A DNA stretch of 64,000 nt from Kitasatospora griseola (GTDB lineage Bacteria > Actinomycetota > Actinomycetes > Streptomycetales > Streptomycetaceae), in the NCBI RefSeq assembly GCF_014648555.1, contig NZ_BMRI01000013.1:119817-183816 (forward strand), read 5' to 3'. A model generated the notes under the pieces. That model was not told the DNA's origin. It was given only the letters and a program-made list of their open reading frames with translations, and ran no database searches. Made by a program: the position numbers and the translations under genes. Below, in pieces: positions 1 through 7,507 of the stretch (positions are counted from its first letter, which is position 1; the number at the start of each line of letters is the position of its first letter).

Positions 1-467
1 GCGCCGACCACTCCAACTGCCCCGAGCGCCCGAACCGGCCGGTCGGTCGCGACAGTCGCGACACCCGAAGCAGCCTCGCCGGTCGGCAGCCGGCCCGGCC
101 CGCCGGGCTCGCCTCCCGTCGGTGCCGCGATGGTGGCCGTGCCGAGGGCCCGCCCGGTCAGGTCGGCGACCACCAGGCTGACACCGGTGGCGCGGATGTC
201 GATTCCGGCGAGGTGCGCTCGATCGGCGACCAGTCCGTACAGACGGGCATTGGGGCCACGGCGGAGCGCGGCACTCTCCCCGGCCTGGGCGACCAGTCCA
301 CTGCGCTGGAGCCGTTCGAGCAGGTCGGCGACAGTGGGCCGGGAGAGTCCGGTCAGCGTGCGCAGGTCGGATGCGGTGAGCGGGCCCCGTTCGAGCAGCA
401 GGTCGAGGGCGAGCCTGTCGTTGATGGCCCGGGCGGTGCTCGGCGTGGCGGTGCGAGCGGTCGTCAT
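1..467 (-). CDS. ROK-family transcriptional repressor (3' part beyond window edge)
   Basis: Read on the minus strand from an ATG at 467, the frame stays open to the window edge. About 155 N-terminal residues are visible. They begin with a winged helix-turn-helix (residues about 10-65; segments LALDLLLERG and GLSRPTVADLL) and pass into the start of the ROK ATPase-like fold (LAGIDIRATGVSLVVADLTG), the usual NagC/XylR-type repressor layout. It is divergent from an MFS transporter, and an 8-bp inverted repeat lies in the 85-bp gap, so it probably represses the transporter and perhaps itself. The ligand is unknown, although ROK repressors usually sense sugars or sugar phosphates. The C-terminus and any ROK zinc motif are outside the window. 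Confidence 0.88.
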   Translation of the reverse strand, partial: MTTARTATPSTARAINDRLALDLLLERGPLTASDLRTLTGLSRPTVADLLERLQRSGLVAQAGESAALRRGPNARLYGLVADRAHLAGIDIRATGVSLVVADLTGRALGTATIAAPTGGEPGGPGRLPTGEAASGVATVATDRPVRALGAVGVVG

Positions 468-491
468 GAGCCTGCATCCTTCCAGAGGTTT

Positions 492-514
492 CTATCAGGC
501 AGGGTCCCTGATAG
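492..514. promoter_or_regulatory. Palindromic operator between ROK repressor and MFS gene
   Basis: CTATCAGG (492-499) and CCTGATAG (507-514) form a perfect 8-bp inverted repeat with a 7-bp spacer. It lies 25 bp upstream of the ROK start and 38 bp upstream of the MFS start. Its symmetry and position are what is expected of an autoregulatory repressor site. Binding is inferred. Confidence 0.65.
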
Positions 515-552
515 TTTATTGCGAATCCGATCGACCCAAGGGGGAGCCCAGA

Positions 553-1746
553 ATGGGCGAAGCTCTCAAGGATGTCCGGCGCGCAAGACTGAGCGTGGCG
601 CTGGTGTTCGCCGTCCACGGTGCTGTCACCGGCACCTTCGTCAGCCGCATCCCGTGGATCAAGGACCAGCTGGATCTGAGTCCCGGCCAGCTCGGTGTCG
701 CCCTGGTGTTCCCGGCGATCGGCGCCTCGATCGCCATGCCGCTGGCCGGTCGCATCGTGCACCGCTTCGGGGCCCGGGCCGCGCTGCAGGGCCTGCTCTC
801 CCTGTGGTGCCTCTCGTTGGCGCTGCCGGCGCTCTCCCCGCACCTGGTGGTTCTCTGCCTCTCCCTGTTCTTCTACGGCGCGACGGCCGGCATGTCGGAC
901 GTGGCGATGAACGCCCAGGGCGTCGAGGTCGAGGAGCGGCTCGGCCGCTCGATCATGTCGGGCCTGCACGGGATGTGGAGCCTGGGCGGCCTGATCGGCT
1001 CCGGCTTCGGTGTACTGGCGGCGCATCAGCAGATGGACGCCCGGATCCAGTACGCGGTGACGGCGCTGATCCTGGTGCTGATCGCCCAGGTCGTGTCGCG
1101 CGGCCTGCTCGACGTCCGACCGACCGACGACGAGGAGGCGCCGCCCCGCTTCGCGCTGCCGCCGAAGGAAGCACTGGTCATCGGGCTGGTCGGCTTCTGC
1201 GCCGTCTTCGCCGAGGGCGCCTCGATGGACTGGAGCGGCGTCTATCTCCGCGACATCACCGGTGCCTCCGCATCGACCGCCGCTGCCTGCTTCACGGCCT
1301 TCGCCGCCACCATGGCCACGGCCCGCCTGGCAGGCGACGCGGTGATCCGACGCCTCGGCCCGGTGCTCACGGTGCGGATCAGCGGTGTGGTCGCCGCCGT
1401 CGGCGGCGTGCTGGTGGTTCTCGCCCACACTCCGTACCTGGCCATTCCGGGGTTCGCGCTGATCGGCATAGGCATTGCCGTCGTGGTTCCGCTCGCGTTC
1501 GCCGCCGCCGGACGGGCCGGCACCAACCCGAGTCAGTCCATCGCCGGTGTCGCCACCATCACGTACACCTCCGGCCTGGTCGCCCCGGCCGTGGTGGGTG
1601 GCATCGCCCAGGCGAGTTCGCTGACGGTCTCCTTCGTCGTCGTCACCCTGCTGGCGGCCGCACTGATTCCGTCCGCCACGGCCATGCGCCACCGCAACTC
1701 CGCGGGCTCCGCAACCCCGTCCGGCTCCTTGGAGCCCACCCGCTGA
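553..1746 (+). CDS. MFS transporter, YbjJ-like
   Basis: A 397-residue polytopic membrane protein with about 12 hydrophobic segments. The segment GLHGMWSLGGLIGSGFG and the motif-A-like loop between TM2 and TM3 (GRIVHRFGAR) resemble the YbjJ branch of MFS exporters. The ATG at 553 is preceded by an AGGGGGAG ribosome site. The open frame extends upstream to 130, but that part is Arg/Ser-rich, non-membrane and antisense to the ROK gene, so it is excluded. The gene is divergent from the ROK repressor across a palindromic operator, which suggests sugar-related or drug efflux under ROK control. The substrate cannot be read from the sequence. Confidence 0.85.
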   Translation: MGEALKDVRRARLSVALVFAVHGAVTGTFVSRIPWIKDQLDLSPGQLGVALVFPAIGASIAMPLAGRIVHRFGARAALQGLLSLWCLSLALPALSPHLVVLCLSLFFYGATAGMSDVAMNAQGVEVEERLGRSIMSGLHGMWSLGGLIGSGFGVLAAHQQMDARIQYAVTALILVLIAQVVSRGLLDVRPTDDEEAPPRFALPPKEALVIGLVGFCAVFAEGASMDWSGVYLRDITGASASTAAACFTAFAATMATARLAGDAVIRRLGPVLTVRISGVVAAVGGVLVVLAHTPYLAIPGFALIGIGIAVVVPLAFAAAGRAGTNPSQSIAGVATITYTSGLVAPAVVGGIAQASSLTVSFVVVTLLAAALIPSATAMRHRNSAGSATPSGSLEPTR

Positions 1747-1954
1747 GACAGTCCGACCCGGGCCGCCGCTCGCACCACCGGCAAGGCCACCGGCACCACC
1801 GGTCGAGTCACCGACCGACCGACGCCGCCGGGGTGAGGAGCAGGAGAGCCGATCCTGCCCCTCACCGCAGGCGTGCCCAGGCCTGAAGCCCGCCCGCAGT
1901 CCCGCGCACCCGGGGCCGGGCCCGGGCCCGGATCAGCACCGGCGAAGGCTCAGC

Positions 1955-2620
1955 TCACCCCAGACGTTCAACGTCTCTGTCCGTCCGGCGCTGCGTCACC
2001 CGCCACAGTCGGCGCGGCAGGTCGCCCTCCTCGAACGGCTCGACCTCGGCCGGGGTCCAGCCGTCCGCCAGGCGGTCCACAAGCTCCCGCGAGAAGAAGT
2101 GCACGGCGAAGCCGCTCTGCTCCCAGATGTCGTCGCCGTGGCCGGTCCCGGTCTCGAAGTGCGCATCGCCGGTGTGCCGCACGGTGTACACGAGTACACC
2201 TCCGGGCCGCAGCACCCGCCGCACCTCCCCGACCAGCGCCTCCAACTCGGCCGTGGACAGCGCCATGCAGAACAGCATGTGCGCGTACACCGCGTCGACC
2301 GATCCGTCCGGCAGGCCCAGCGGTCGGCGGACGTCCTGCACCAGGGTGGTCACCGTCAGGCCGTCGGCGGCCGCCCGCGCGGCGAGCTGGTCGAGGCCGA
2401 CGGGGCTGAAGTCGGCCGCGGTCACCGTGAAGCCCTGGCGGGCGAAGAACAGCGCGTCGCGTCCGTGTCCGGCGCCGAGTTCCAGCACGTCGCCACGGGG
2501 CGGGAACACCGTGGCAGCATGCTCTGCCGACTCCGACGGCTGGTCCCCGTACATGCCGGGGTGGGCGGAGTACGTCCGCTCCCAGTGCCCGCGCTGTGCC
2601 CGCGCCAGTGACTCGTCCAT
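1955..2620 (-). CDS. Class I SAM-dependent methyltransferase
   Basis: A 221-residue Rossmann-fold methyltransferase. Motif I is VLELGAGHGRDALFFA (about residues 45-60), the acidic residue ending beta-2 is in VTAADFSPVGLDQL, and the post-motif region is SVDAVYAHMLFCMALS followed by LRPGGVLVYTV. The ATG at 2620 begins MDESLARAQRGHWERTYSAH, a typical start for this short family. A longer in-frame extension to 3592 lies antisense to the endonuclease gene and is rejected. It is convergent with the MFS gene and divergent from nfo. It belongs to the methyltransferase type 11/25 group. The substrate, probably a small molecule, is unknown. Confidence 0.85.
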   Translation of the reverse strand: MDESLARAQRGHWERTYSAHPGMYGDQPSESAEHAATVFPPRGDVLELGAGHGRDALFFARQGFTVTAADFSPVGLDQLAARAAADGLTVTTLVQDVRRPLGLPDGSVDAVYAHMLFCMALSTAELEALVGEVRRVLRPGGVLVYTVRHTGDAHFETGTGHGDDIWEQSGFAVHFFSRELVDRLADGWTPAEVEPFEEGDLPRRLWRVTQRRTDRDVERLG

Positions 2621-2854
2621 CTGCTTTCGCCTCTCCGTCCCGTCGTCTGCCCATGAACCGTTCGGTCGAACTCGGTCACCCGCCGACTGTCCGGCGGGCA
2701 TCCTCGGACCGACTCCGCGGGGCCGCCCCGGCCCGCTCGGCAAACCCGCTCGGCAGGCCCGTGCGAGCTCCGCCGAATGGCCGGCCACGGGAGAGAAAGC
2801 CGTCGACGACCCCGGTGACCTGCTGGTCCATCCTGCCGTGGGATGCTCGGGGCC

Positions 2855-3757
2855 ATGAATTCCGCCCCGCGAAACCCGATCGGCGCCCATGTTCCCGTGG
2901 CCGGAAAGGGTCTGGCGGGGACGGGGCTGGCTTACGCCGCCAAGGTCGGTGCGGAGGCGGTGCAGGTGTTCGTCGCCAACCCGCGCGGGTGGGCCACTCC
3001 GGCCGGGAATCCCGCGCACGACCTGGCGTTCCGTACGGCGTGCGCGGAGCAGGGCATCCCGGCGTACGTCCACGCGCCCTACCTGATCAACTTCGGCTCC
3101 GACTCGCCGGCGACCCGTGAGCGTTCGGTCGAGTCGCTGACGCACTCGCTGCACCGCTCGGCGGCGATCGGCGCGCTCGGCGCGGTGGTTCACACCGGTT
3201 CGGCGCTGTGCGGTACCCGGGAGGAGGCGCTGGCCGAGGTTCGCGCGCAGGTCATGCCGATCCTGGACGGCCTCGATCGGTACGGGGACGACGCCCCGTG
3301 GCTGTTGCTGGAGCCGACGGCCGGCCAGGGCAGCTCGCTGTGCGCCCGGATGGAGGATCTCGCCGCCTACCTGGACGCGCTCGACCACCACCCACTGGTC
3401 GGCGTCTGCCTGGACACCTGCCACGCCTTCGCCGCCGGCCACGACCTGGCCGCCCCCGATGGGGTCGACGAGCTCTTCGAAGCCCTGCACCAGGCGGTCG
3501 GCCCGGGCCGGCTCCGGCTGATCCACGCCAATGACTCGCAGGACGTCGCGGGCGCCCGCAAGGATCGCCACGAGAACATCGGCGCCGGTCACATCGGCGC
3601 CGCCGCCTTCCGGGCTCTACTGGCGCACCCGGCCACCGCCGGCGTCCCGCTGATCATCGAGACCCCGGACGGACGCCACGACCCCAACCGCGTCGAAGGT
3701 GTCCGGCATGCCGCCGACATCGCCCTGCTGAAGCAACTGCGCCGCCCCACCGTCTGA
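2855..3757 (+). CDS. nfo: Endonuclease IV (AP endonuclease)
   Basis: About 300 residues of the TIM-barrel AP endonuclease family, which cleaves DNA 5' to abasic sites in base-excision repair. The family metal-binding segments are present in order: VVHTGS, LLLEPTAGQG, VCLDTCHAFAAG, LIHANDS and LIIETPDG; the GIGAHV-type N-terminus appears here as PIGAHVPVAGKGLAG. Two ATGs four codons apart are possible (2843 and 2855). The second is preferred because the alignable sequence starts immediately after it. Length is normal. It is transcribed divergently from the methyltransferase and is probably monocistronic. Confidence 0.92.
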   Translation: MNSAPRNPIGAHVPVAGKGLAGTGLAYAAKVGAEAVQVFVANPRGWATPAGNPAHDLAFRTACAEQGIPAYVHAPYLINFGSDSPATRERSVESLTHSLHRSAAIGALGAVVHTGSALCGTREEALAEVRAQVMPILDGLDRYGDDAPWLLLEPTAGQGSSLCARMEDLAAYLDALDHHPLVGVCLDTCHAFAAGHDLAAPDGVDELFEALHQAVGPGRLRLIHANDSQDVAGARKDRHENIGAGHIGAAAFRALLAHPATAGVPLIIETPDGRHDPNRVEGVRHAADIALLKQLRRPTV

Positions 3758-3890
3758 GCCCGCACCCGCCGACGCCCCCCACGGGTTCCGCCCCCGCCCG
3801 TCCGCCGCCGTCGCCGCCCGCCCGGGGCCGCGCACCGACTACCGCACACCCTCGCCGGACCATCACGACGGCCCCGGTTAAGCTCGCCGA

Positions 3891-4730
3891 GTGCCCGCCC
3901 CGCAGCCGACATCCGGCCCCACCGCGCCGCTCCTCGTCCATGCCGACGGCGACACCGACGTCCGCACGGCCGACACCAACGCAACCGACACCAGCGCAAC
4001 CACCGCCAACACAGCCGCCACCGACACAACCCCCGCCACCAGCACCGTCACCCCGGCTGCGGACGCCACCCCGGCCGAGCCCGCCCCGCACCCTCGCGCG
4101 CACCGCCACGCGCTGCTGCGCCTCGGCCTGCTCGCGGCCGTCCTCGCGGCTGCCGCCGCCTCGCTGCTGCTCTGGGATCCGACGGCGGTGCTCGCGGCGG
4201 CGACCGGTCCGTGGCGGATGCCGATCGCACTGGCGGCCTACGCCTTCGGCACCGTGGCATTCCTGCCGCGCCCGGCGTTGAACGCGGGAATGGGTCTGCT
4301 GTTCGGTTCGCTGTGGGGCGTGCCGCTGGCGGTCGCCGGTTCGGCGGTGGGCGCGATCGTGGCATTCACGCTGGGCCGGTCGCTCGGCCGGGACGCTCTG
4401 CGGCCGCTGGTGCGCGGCAAGGTGCTGATCGAGATCGACCGCCGGCTGTCCGAGCAGGGTTTCCGCAGCGTGCTGCTGGTGCGACTGTTCCCGGGGGCGC
4501 CGTTCCAGGCGGGCAATTTCGCCTGCGCGTTCTCGGGGGTCCGGTTCTGGCCGTACCTGGCGGCGACCGTGCTCGGCGTGGTCCCGACCACCGCGGCGTA
4601 CGTGATCGCGGGGGCGAGTGCGAGCTCGCCCGGATCCCCGGCGTTCCTGATCTCGGCGTCGGTGATCGCCGCAATGTGTGTGTTCAGCGCCGTCTCACTC
4701 TGGCGCGCCCGCTCCCGCCGCACCACCTGA
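3891..4730 (+). CDS. VTT-domain (TVP38/TMEM64, DedA-like) membrane protein
   Basis: A 279-residue membrane protein. Residues about 1-68 are a low-complexity Thr/Ala/Asp/Pro-rich cytoplasmic tail. Residues about 75-270 form the VTT (SNARE-associated) domain, with hydrophobic helices and the family segment GMGLLFGSLWGVPLAVAGS followed by IVAFTLGRSLGRD, plus the re-entrant RLFPGAPFQAGNFACAFSGV region. Bacterial VTT/DedA proteins are linked to lipid scrambling and envelope homeostasis. The annotated start is a GTG at 3891. The repetitive tail makes the true start uncertain, and an internal start nearer residue 60 is possible. Confidence 0.85.
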   Translation: MPAPQPTSGPTAPLLVHADGDTDVRTADTNATDTSATTANTAATDTTPATSTVTPAADATPAEPAPHPRAHRHALLRLGLLAAVLAAAAASLLLWDPTAVLAAATGPWRMPIALAAYAFGTVAFLPRPALNAGMGLLFGSLWGVPLAVAGSAVGAIVAFTLGRSLGRDALRPLVRGKVLIEIDRRLSEQGFRSVLLVRLFPGAPFQAGNFACAFSGVRFWPYLAATVLGVVPTTAAYVIAGASASSPGSPAFLISASVIAAMCVFSAVSLWRARSRRTT

Positions 4731-4832
4731 CCGCCCGGCCACTGCCCGCCGCCGCCCGCCGCACATCGCCACAGGAGCCGGACCGGCGACCGGAGCCCGG
4801 GCCCACGCCACCTCACGGACGCCGTCGCCGGC

Positions 4833-5207
4833 CTACCGCTCGATCGCCGGCGACCATTCGCCGACCAGCCGCAGCCACACCGTGTTGACGATCATCAGCA
4901 CGCCGAGCCAGATCGCCCAGCTCGCGTGGCCGGTGACCGCCAGCAGGGCCACCGATCCGCCCCAGATCAGCAGTTGCACGCCGTACCAGGCCACCGCCGA
5001 GTCGCGCACCGGCCGTCGCGGTGCGGCGTAACGTCCCCACAGCACGGCCGCGGCCACCGGCAGCACCAACGCGATCAGCACACGTACCGCCACGGGTCCA
5101 CCACCCCACAGCCCGTACCCGCCGACCGCCAGTGCGACCAGCGAGGCCAACTCCAGCAGCAGACGTAGCGTCAACTGCACCCCCGTCATCACCTTGCGCA
5201 CACCCAC
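4833..5207 (-). CDS. YrdB-family (DUF2568) small membrane protein
   Basis: A 124-residue integral membrane protein with four hydrophobic helices. The sequence LELASLVALAVGGYGLWGG and the motif LWGRYAAPRRPVRD are characteristic of the DUF2568/YrdB family, whose function is unknown. The start at 5207 gives MGVRKVMTG; the internal Met seven codons later is an alternative. It is convergent with the VTT-domain gene, and no operon partner is evident. Confidence 0.8.
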   Translation of the reverse strand: MGVRKVMTGVQLTLRLLLELASLVALAVGGYGLWGGGPVAVRVLIALVLPVAAAVLWGRYAAPRRPVRDSAVAWYGVQLLIWGGSVALLAVTGHASWAIWLGVLMIVNTVWLRLVGEWSPAIER

Positions 5208-5344
5208 ACCCCACCCGCATCAACCAGCACTGAAGATCCGATCATCGCACCACCCCTTGCGCCCACCCGGACCAACTCAACCCAAGCCGCCACCCACCTG
5301 AAAACAGCTCGCACACCCCACCACCCGTCCCCCACCATGACGGC

Positions 5345-6021
5345 ATGACGGACGCCAACGCCCCCCGCACCCCTCCCCGCATCACTCCACCCTTCGCCGC
5401 CGACGAGGCGACCACGCTCAACCATGCTCAGCGCCTGGTTGGACTTCCACCACGCCACCCTCGCCCTCAAGCGCGAGGGGCTGACGCCGGACCAGCTCCG
5501 TGAACAGTCCTGTCCTCCGTCCCCGATGTCACTGCTCGGGCTGATCCGACAACCTGGCGGAGGTGGAGCGGCACTGGTTCCGCCGGTACCTGAACGGCGA
5601 GACTCTGGAGCCGGCCGACCGGTACTGGTATGACGCGCTCCCGGACGGCGACTTCGCCCTGGCCGACGACGCGGATCCGGTGGCCGACACTGCCGCCCGG
5701 CAGGAGGACGTCGCCTGCACCCGTGCCACGATCGAGGGTGTGTCGTTGGACACCGTGACCAAGCGTCCGTGGCGCGGCAATGAAGTGACGCTCCGTTGGC
5801 TCCTCTTCCACCTGGTCGAGGAGTACACCCGGCACAACAGCCACGCCAACCTGCTGCGCAAACGGATCGTCGGCGCGATCCGCGACCGACCCCACCGGGC
5901 TCCCGACGCGCCGACGTACGCGACACGCCCAACAGCACAGACGAGACGAACGCCACGCACGACACGCGGCCCCGAGGAAAGAACCGGGGGCCCGTGGCCC
6001 GAAACCAACCCCATCAGGTGA
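5345..6021 (+). pseudogene. DinB-family protein, two frameshifts
   Basis: Conceptual translation of three successive frames reconstructs a DinB-superfamily (DUF664) four-helix protein. From the ATG at 5345 the product reads ...FAADEATTLN. An extra C at about 5423 moves the frame to MLSAWLDFHHATLALK...SLLGLIR. An extra A in gacaacctg at about 5551 moves it to HLAEVERHWFRRYLNGE...LLFHLVEEYTRHNSHANLL. Removing one base at each site restores continuous homology, including the putative metal-ligand His residues near HLAEVE and EEYTRHN. The last 45 residues are Arg/Pro/Thr-rich and not family-like, so a third lesion near 5890 is possible. Either the gene is decaying or the sequence has local indel errors. 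Confidence 0.75.
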
Positions 6022-6036
6022 AGCCGTTACATGATT

Positions 6037-6053
6037 GTTGACACGCAGTCAAC
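6037..6053. promoter_or_regulatory. Inverted repeat upstream of sepF-like gene
   Basis: GTTGAC (6037-6042) and GTCAAC (6048-6053) form a perfect 6-bp inverted repeat around ACGCA, and the left arm contains a consensus-like -35 hexamer TTGACA. No convincing -10 was found at 16-18 bp. It may be an operator or part of a promoter in the 274-bp gap before the next gene. Confidence 0.35.
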
Positions 6054-6295
6054 TGTCCTCCGGCCGCCACCGATAGTGTCGTCGCGCGCAACCGTTCACC
6101 GGCCGCCGGCGTCGTTACGAATATCCGGGTAAGCACGGATTTTCGCCCGCGCCACAACCCGTCGGGTGAGCGCGTGCGGGCACTTCTACGGTGATCAGTG
6201 CGATACTCGGACAGTTCCAACAAGTGGATGACGTGTCAAAACGACCCGTTGTCCTCCGGGGGACGAGTACGGAACGAGACAGGGAGGCGCGGCTA

Positions 6296-6691
6296 ATGGG
6301 AGCACTTCGCGACGAGCACCACAACGGGTGGCTTATGCCCTCCGGCAGCTACCCGGCCGCGATGTACGAGGAAGCGTGGGACGGCGAGGAGACGCTGCCG
6401 GGCGGGCAGATCGGGCCGTCCAAGATCGTCTCGCTCCGGCCCACCGGGTTCGAGGCCGCCCGCACCGTCGGCGAGCACATCCGTGCCGCCACGCCGGTGG
6501 TCATGGACCTCACCGAGATGAACGACGCCGAGGCCAAGCGGATGGTCGACTTCGCCTCCGGCCTGATCTTCGGCACCCGCGGCGGCATCGAGCGGATCGC
6601 CCGCCGGGTGTTCCTGCTCACGCCGGCGGACGTCGAGGTGATGGTCATCGACCGCCCGCTCGACGAGACCGGCTTCTACAACCAGAGCTGA
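6296..6691 (+). CDS. SepF-like cell-division protein
   Basis: 131 residues. The central and C-terminal part (from KIVSLRPTGFEAARTVGEHI through VVMDLTEMNDAEAKRMVDFASGL to RRVFLLTPADVEV) is the SepF fold, which in Gram-positive bacteria anchors and aligns FtsZ at the division site. The N-terminus lacks the usual long acidic linker and clear amphipathic membrane helix of division-cluster SepF. It is therefore likely one of the extra SepF paralogues that streptomycetes carry, located away from ftsZ. The ATG at 6296 is chosen over the upstream 6191 start because AGGGAGG lies 8 bp upstream and the extra residues are not conserved-looking. Confidence 0.82.
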   Translation: MGALRDEHHNGWLMPSGSYPAAMYEEAWDGEETLPGGQIGPSKIVSLRPTGFEAARTVGEHIRAATPVVMDLTEMNDAEAKRMVDFASGLIFGTRGGIERIARRVFLLTPADVEVMVIDRPLDETGFYNQS

Positions 6692-6747
6692 GCCCGGCCG
6701 GCGGCCCGACCGGCCGCAACGGCACAGCCCCACAGCACGTCACCCCC

Positions 6748-6776
6748 GAAGACCCCGCGCCCCGCGCGGGGTCTTC
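6748..6776 (+). terminator. Strong hairpin after sepF-like gene
   Basis: GAAGACCCCGCGC (6748-6760) and GCGCGGGGTCTTC (6764-6776) form a perfect 13-bp stem with a 3-nt loop, 57 bp after the sepF-like stop codon. No long T-tract follows, as is usual in streptomycetes. Confidence 0.8.
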
Positions 6777-6784
6777 GACGTGCA

Positions 6785-6890
6785 GGCACCCCACACACGC
6801 CCCGGAAACCCGCACCACCTGCAGAAACCCGCACCACCCCAAGAGCCCGCACCACCCCGAGAACCCTCGAAAGTCTGCACCACCCCTACC
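6785..6890. repeat. Degenerate short tandem repeats
   Basis: Four to five imperfect units of roughly 20 bp share CCCGCACCACC (for example within aaacccgcaccacctgcag, aaacccgcaccacccca and gagcccgcaccaccccga). They lie between the sepF-like terminator and the TetR promoter. No coding potential or function was recognised. Confidence 0.5.
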
Positions 6891-6915
6891 GTCATTGAGA
6901 CTCCCAGCTCCAGAG

Positions 6916-6933
6916 TGAGACACAAACGTCTCA
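6916..6933. promoter_or_regulatory. TetR-type operator
   Basis: TGAGAC (6916-6921) and GTCTCA (6928-6933) form a perfect 6-bp inverted repeat with a 6-bp spacer. It sits 20 bp before the TetR start codon and overlaps the probable promoter, since a TATGCT -10-like hexamer follows at 6941. The placement suggests autorepression of the TetR/exporter operon. Confidence 0.65.
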
Positions 6934-6952
6934 TCTGCGTTATGCTGCTCTC

Positions 6953-7507
6953 ATGGCTACCGACCGCGACTCCGTCCTTGAGGCAGCCGTCGGCGTCCTC
7001 TCCCGACGCCCGACGGCGCATCTCGACGAGATCGCCCGCGCCGCCGGCATCAGCCGCGCCACCCTGCACCGGATCTTCCCGGGCCGGGAGGCGCTGATCC
7101 GCGAGGTGGGCGCCCTCGGCCTGCGCCGGTTCTCCACCGCGCTGGATGTCGCGCAGGTGGAGCAGGGCAGCGCCGAGGCGGCGTTGCGTCGACTGGTGGA
7201 CGCGGTGGTGCCGGATGCCGCGCTGTGCGCGTTCCTGGCCGGTGAGAACCAGCTGTACGACGATCCCGAGATCAATGACCTGTGGGAGCTCCAGGACGCC
7301 CGGGTCCGCGCACTGTTCCTGCGCGGGCAGCAGGAAGGGACGTTCCGGGTCGAGCTCTCGGCCGGCTGGCTCAGCGAGGCGTTCTTCGATCTGGTGGCCG
7401 GCATCGGCTGGGCCGTCCAGGAAGGCCGGCTCGCCCCTCGCGAAAGTGCATTCTCGCTCGCCGAGTTGTTCCTCGACGGCGCTCTACGGAGACCTGATAC
7501 CCCATGA
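6953..7507 (+). CDS. TetR/AcrR-family repressor of adjacent exporter
   Basis: A 184-residue regulator. Residues 5-50 form the TetR helix-turn-helix (AHLDEIARAAGISRATLHRIF), and the remainder is a helical ligand-binding domain. It overlaps the following DHA2 exporter by four bases (ATGA at 7504), so the two genes form one translationally coupled operon. A palindromic operator lies immediately upstream. This is the common layout in which the repressor releases DNA on binding a drug that the exporter removes. The inducer is unknown. Confidence 0.9.
   Translation: MATDRDSVLEAAVGVLSRRPTAHLDEIARAAGISRATLHRIFPGREALIREVGALGLRRFSTALDVAQVEQGSAEAALRRLVDAVVPDAALCAFLAGENQLYDDPEINDLWELQDARVRALFLRGQQEGTFRVELSAGWLSEAFFDLVAGIGWAVQEGRLAPRESAFSLAELFLDGALRRPDTP

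Noticed and set aside
130..552. N-terminal extension of the MFS gene
   Set aside because: Overlaps the ROK gene and its operator antisense; the ribosome site and membrane pattern begin at 553.
6785..6890. Possible CRISPR-like array
   Set aside because: Repeats are short, degenerate and contiguous, without unique spacers or cas genes.
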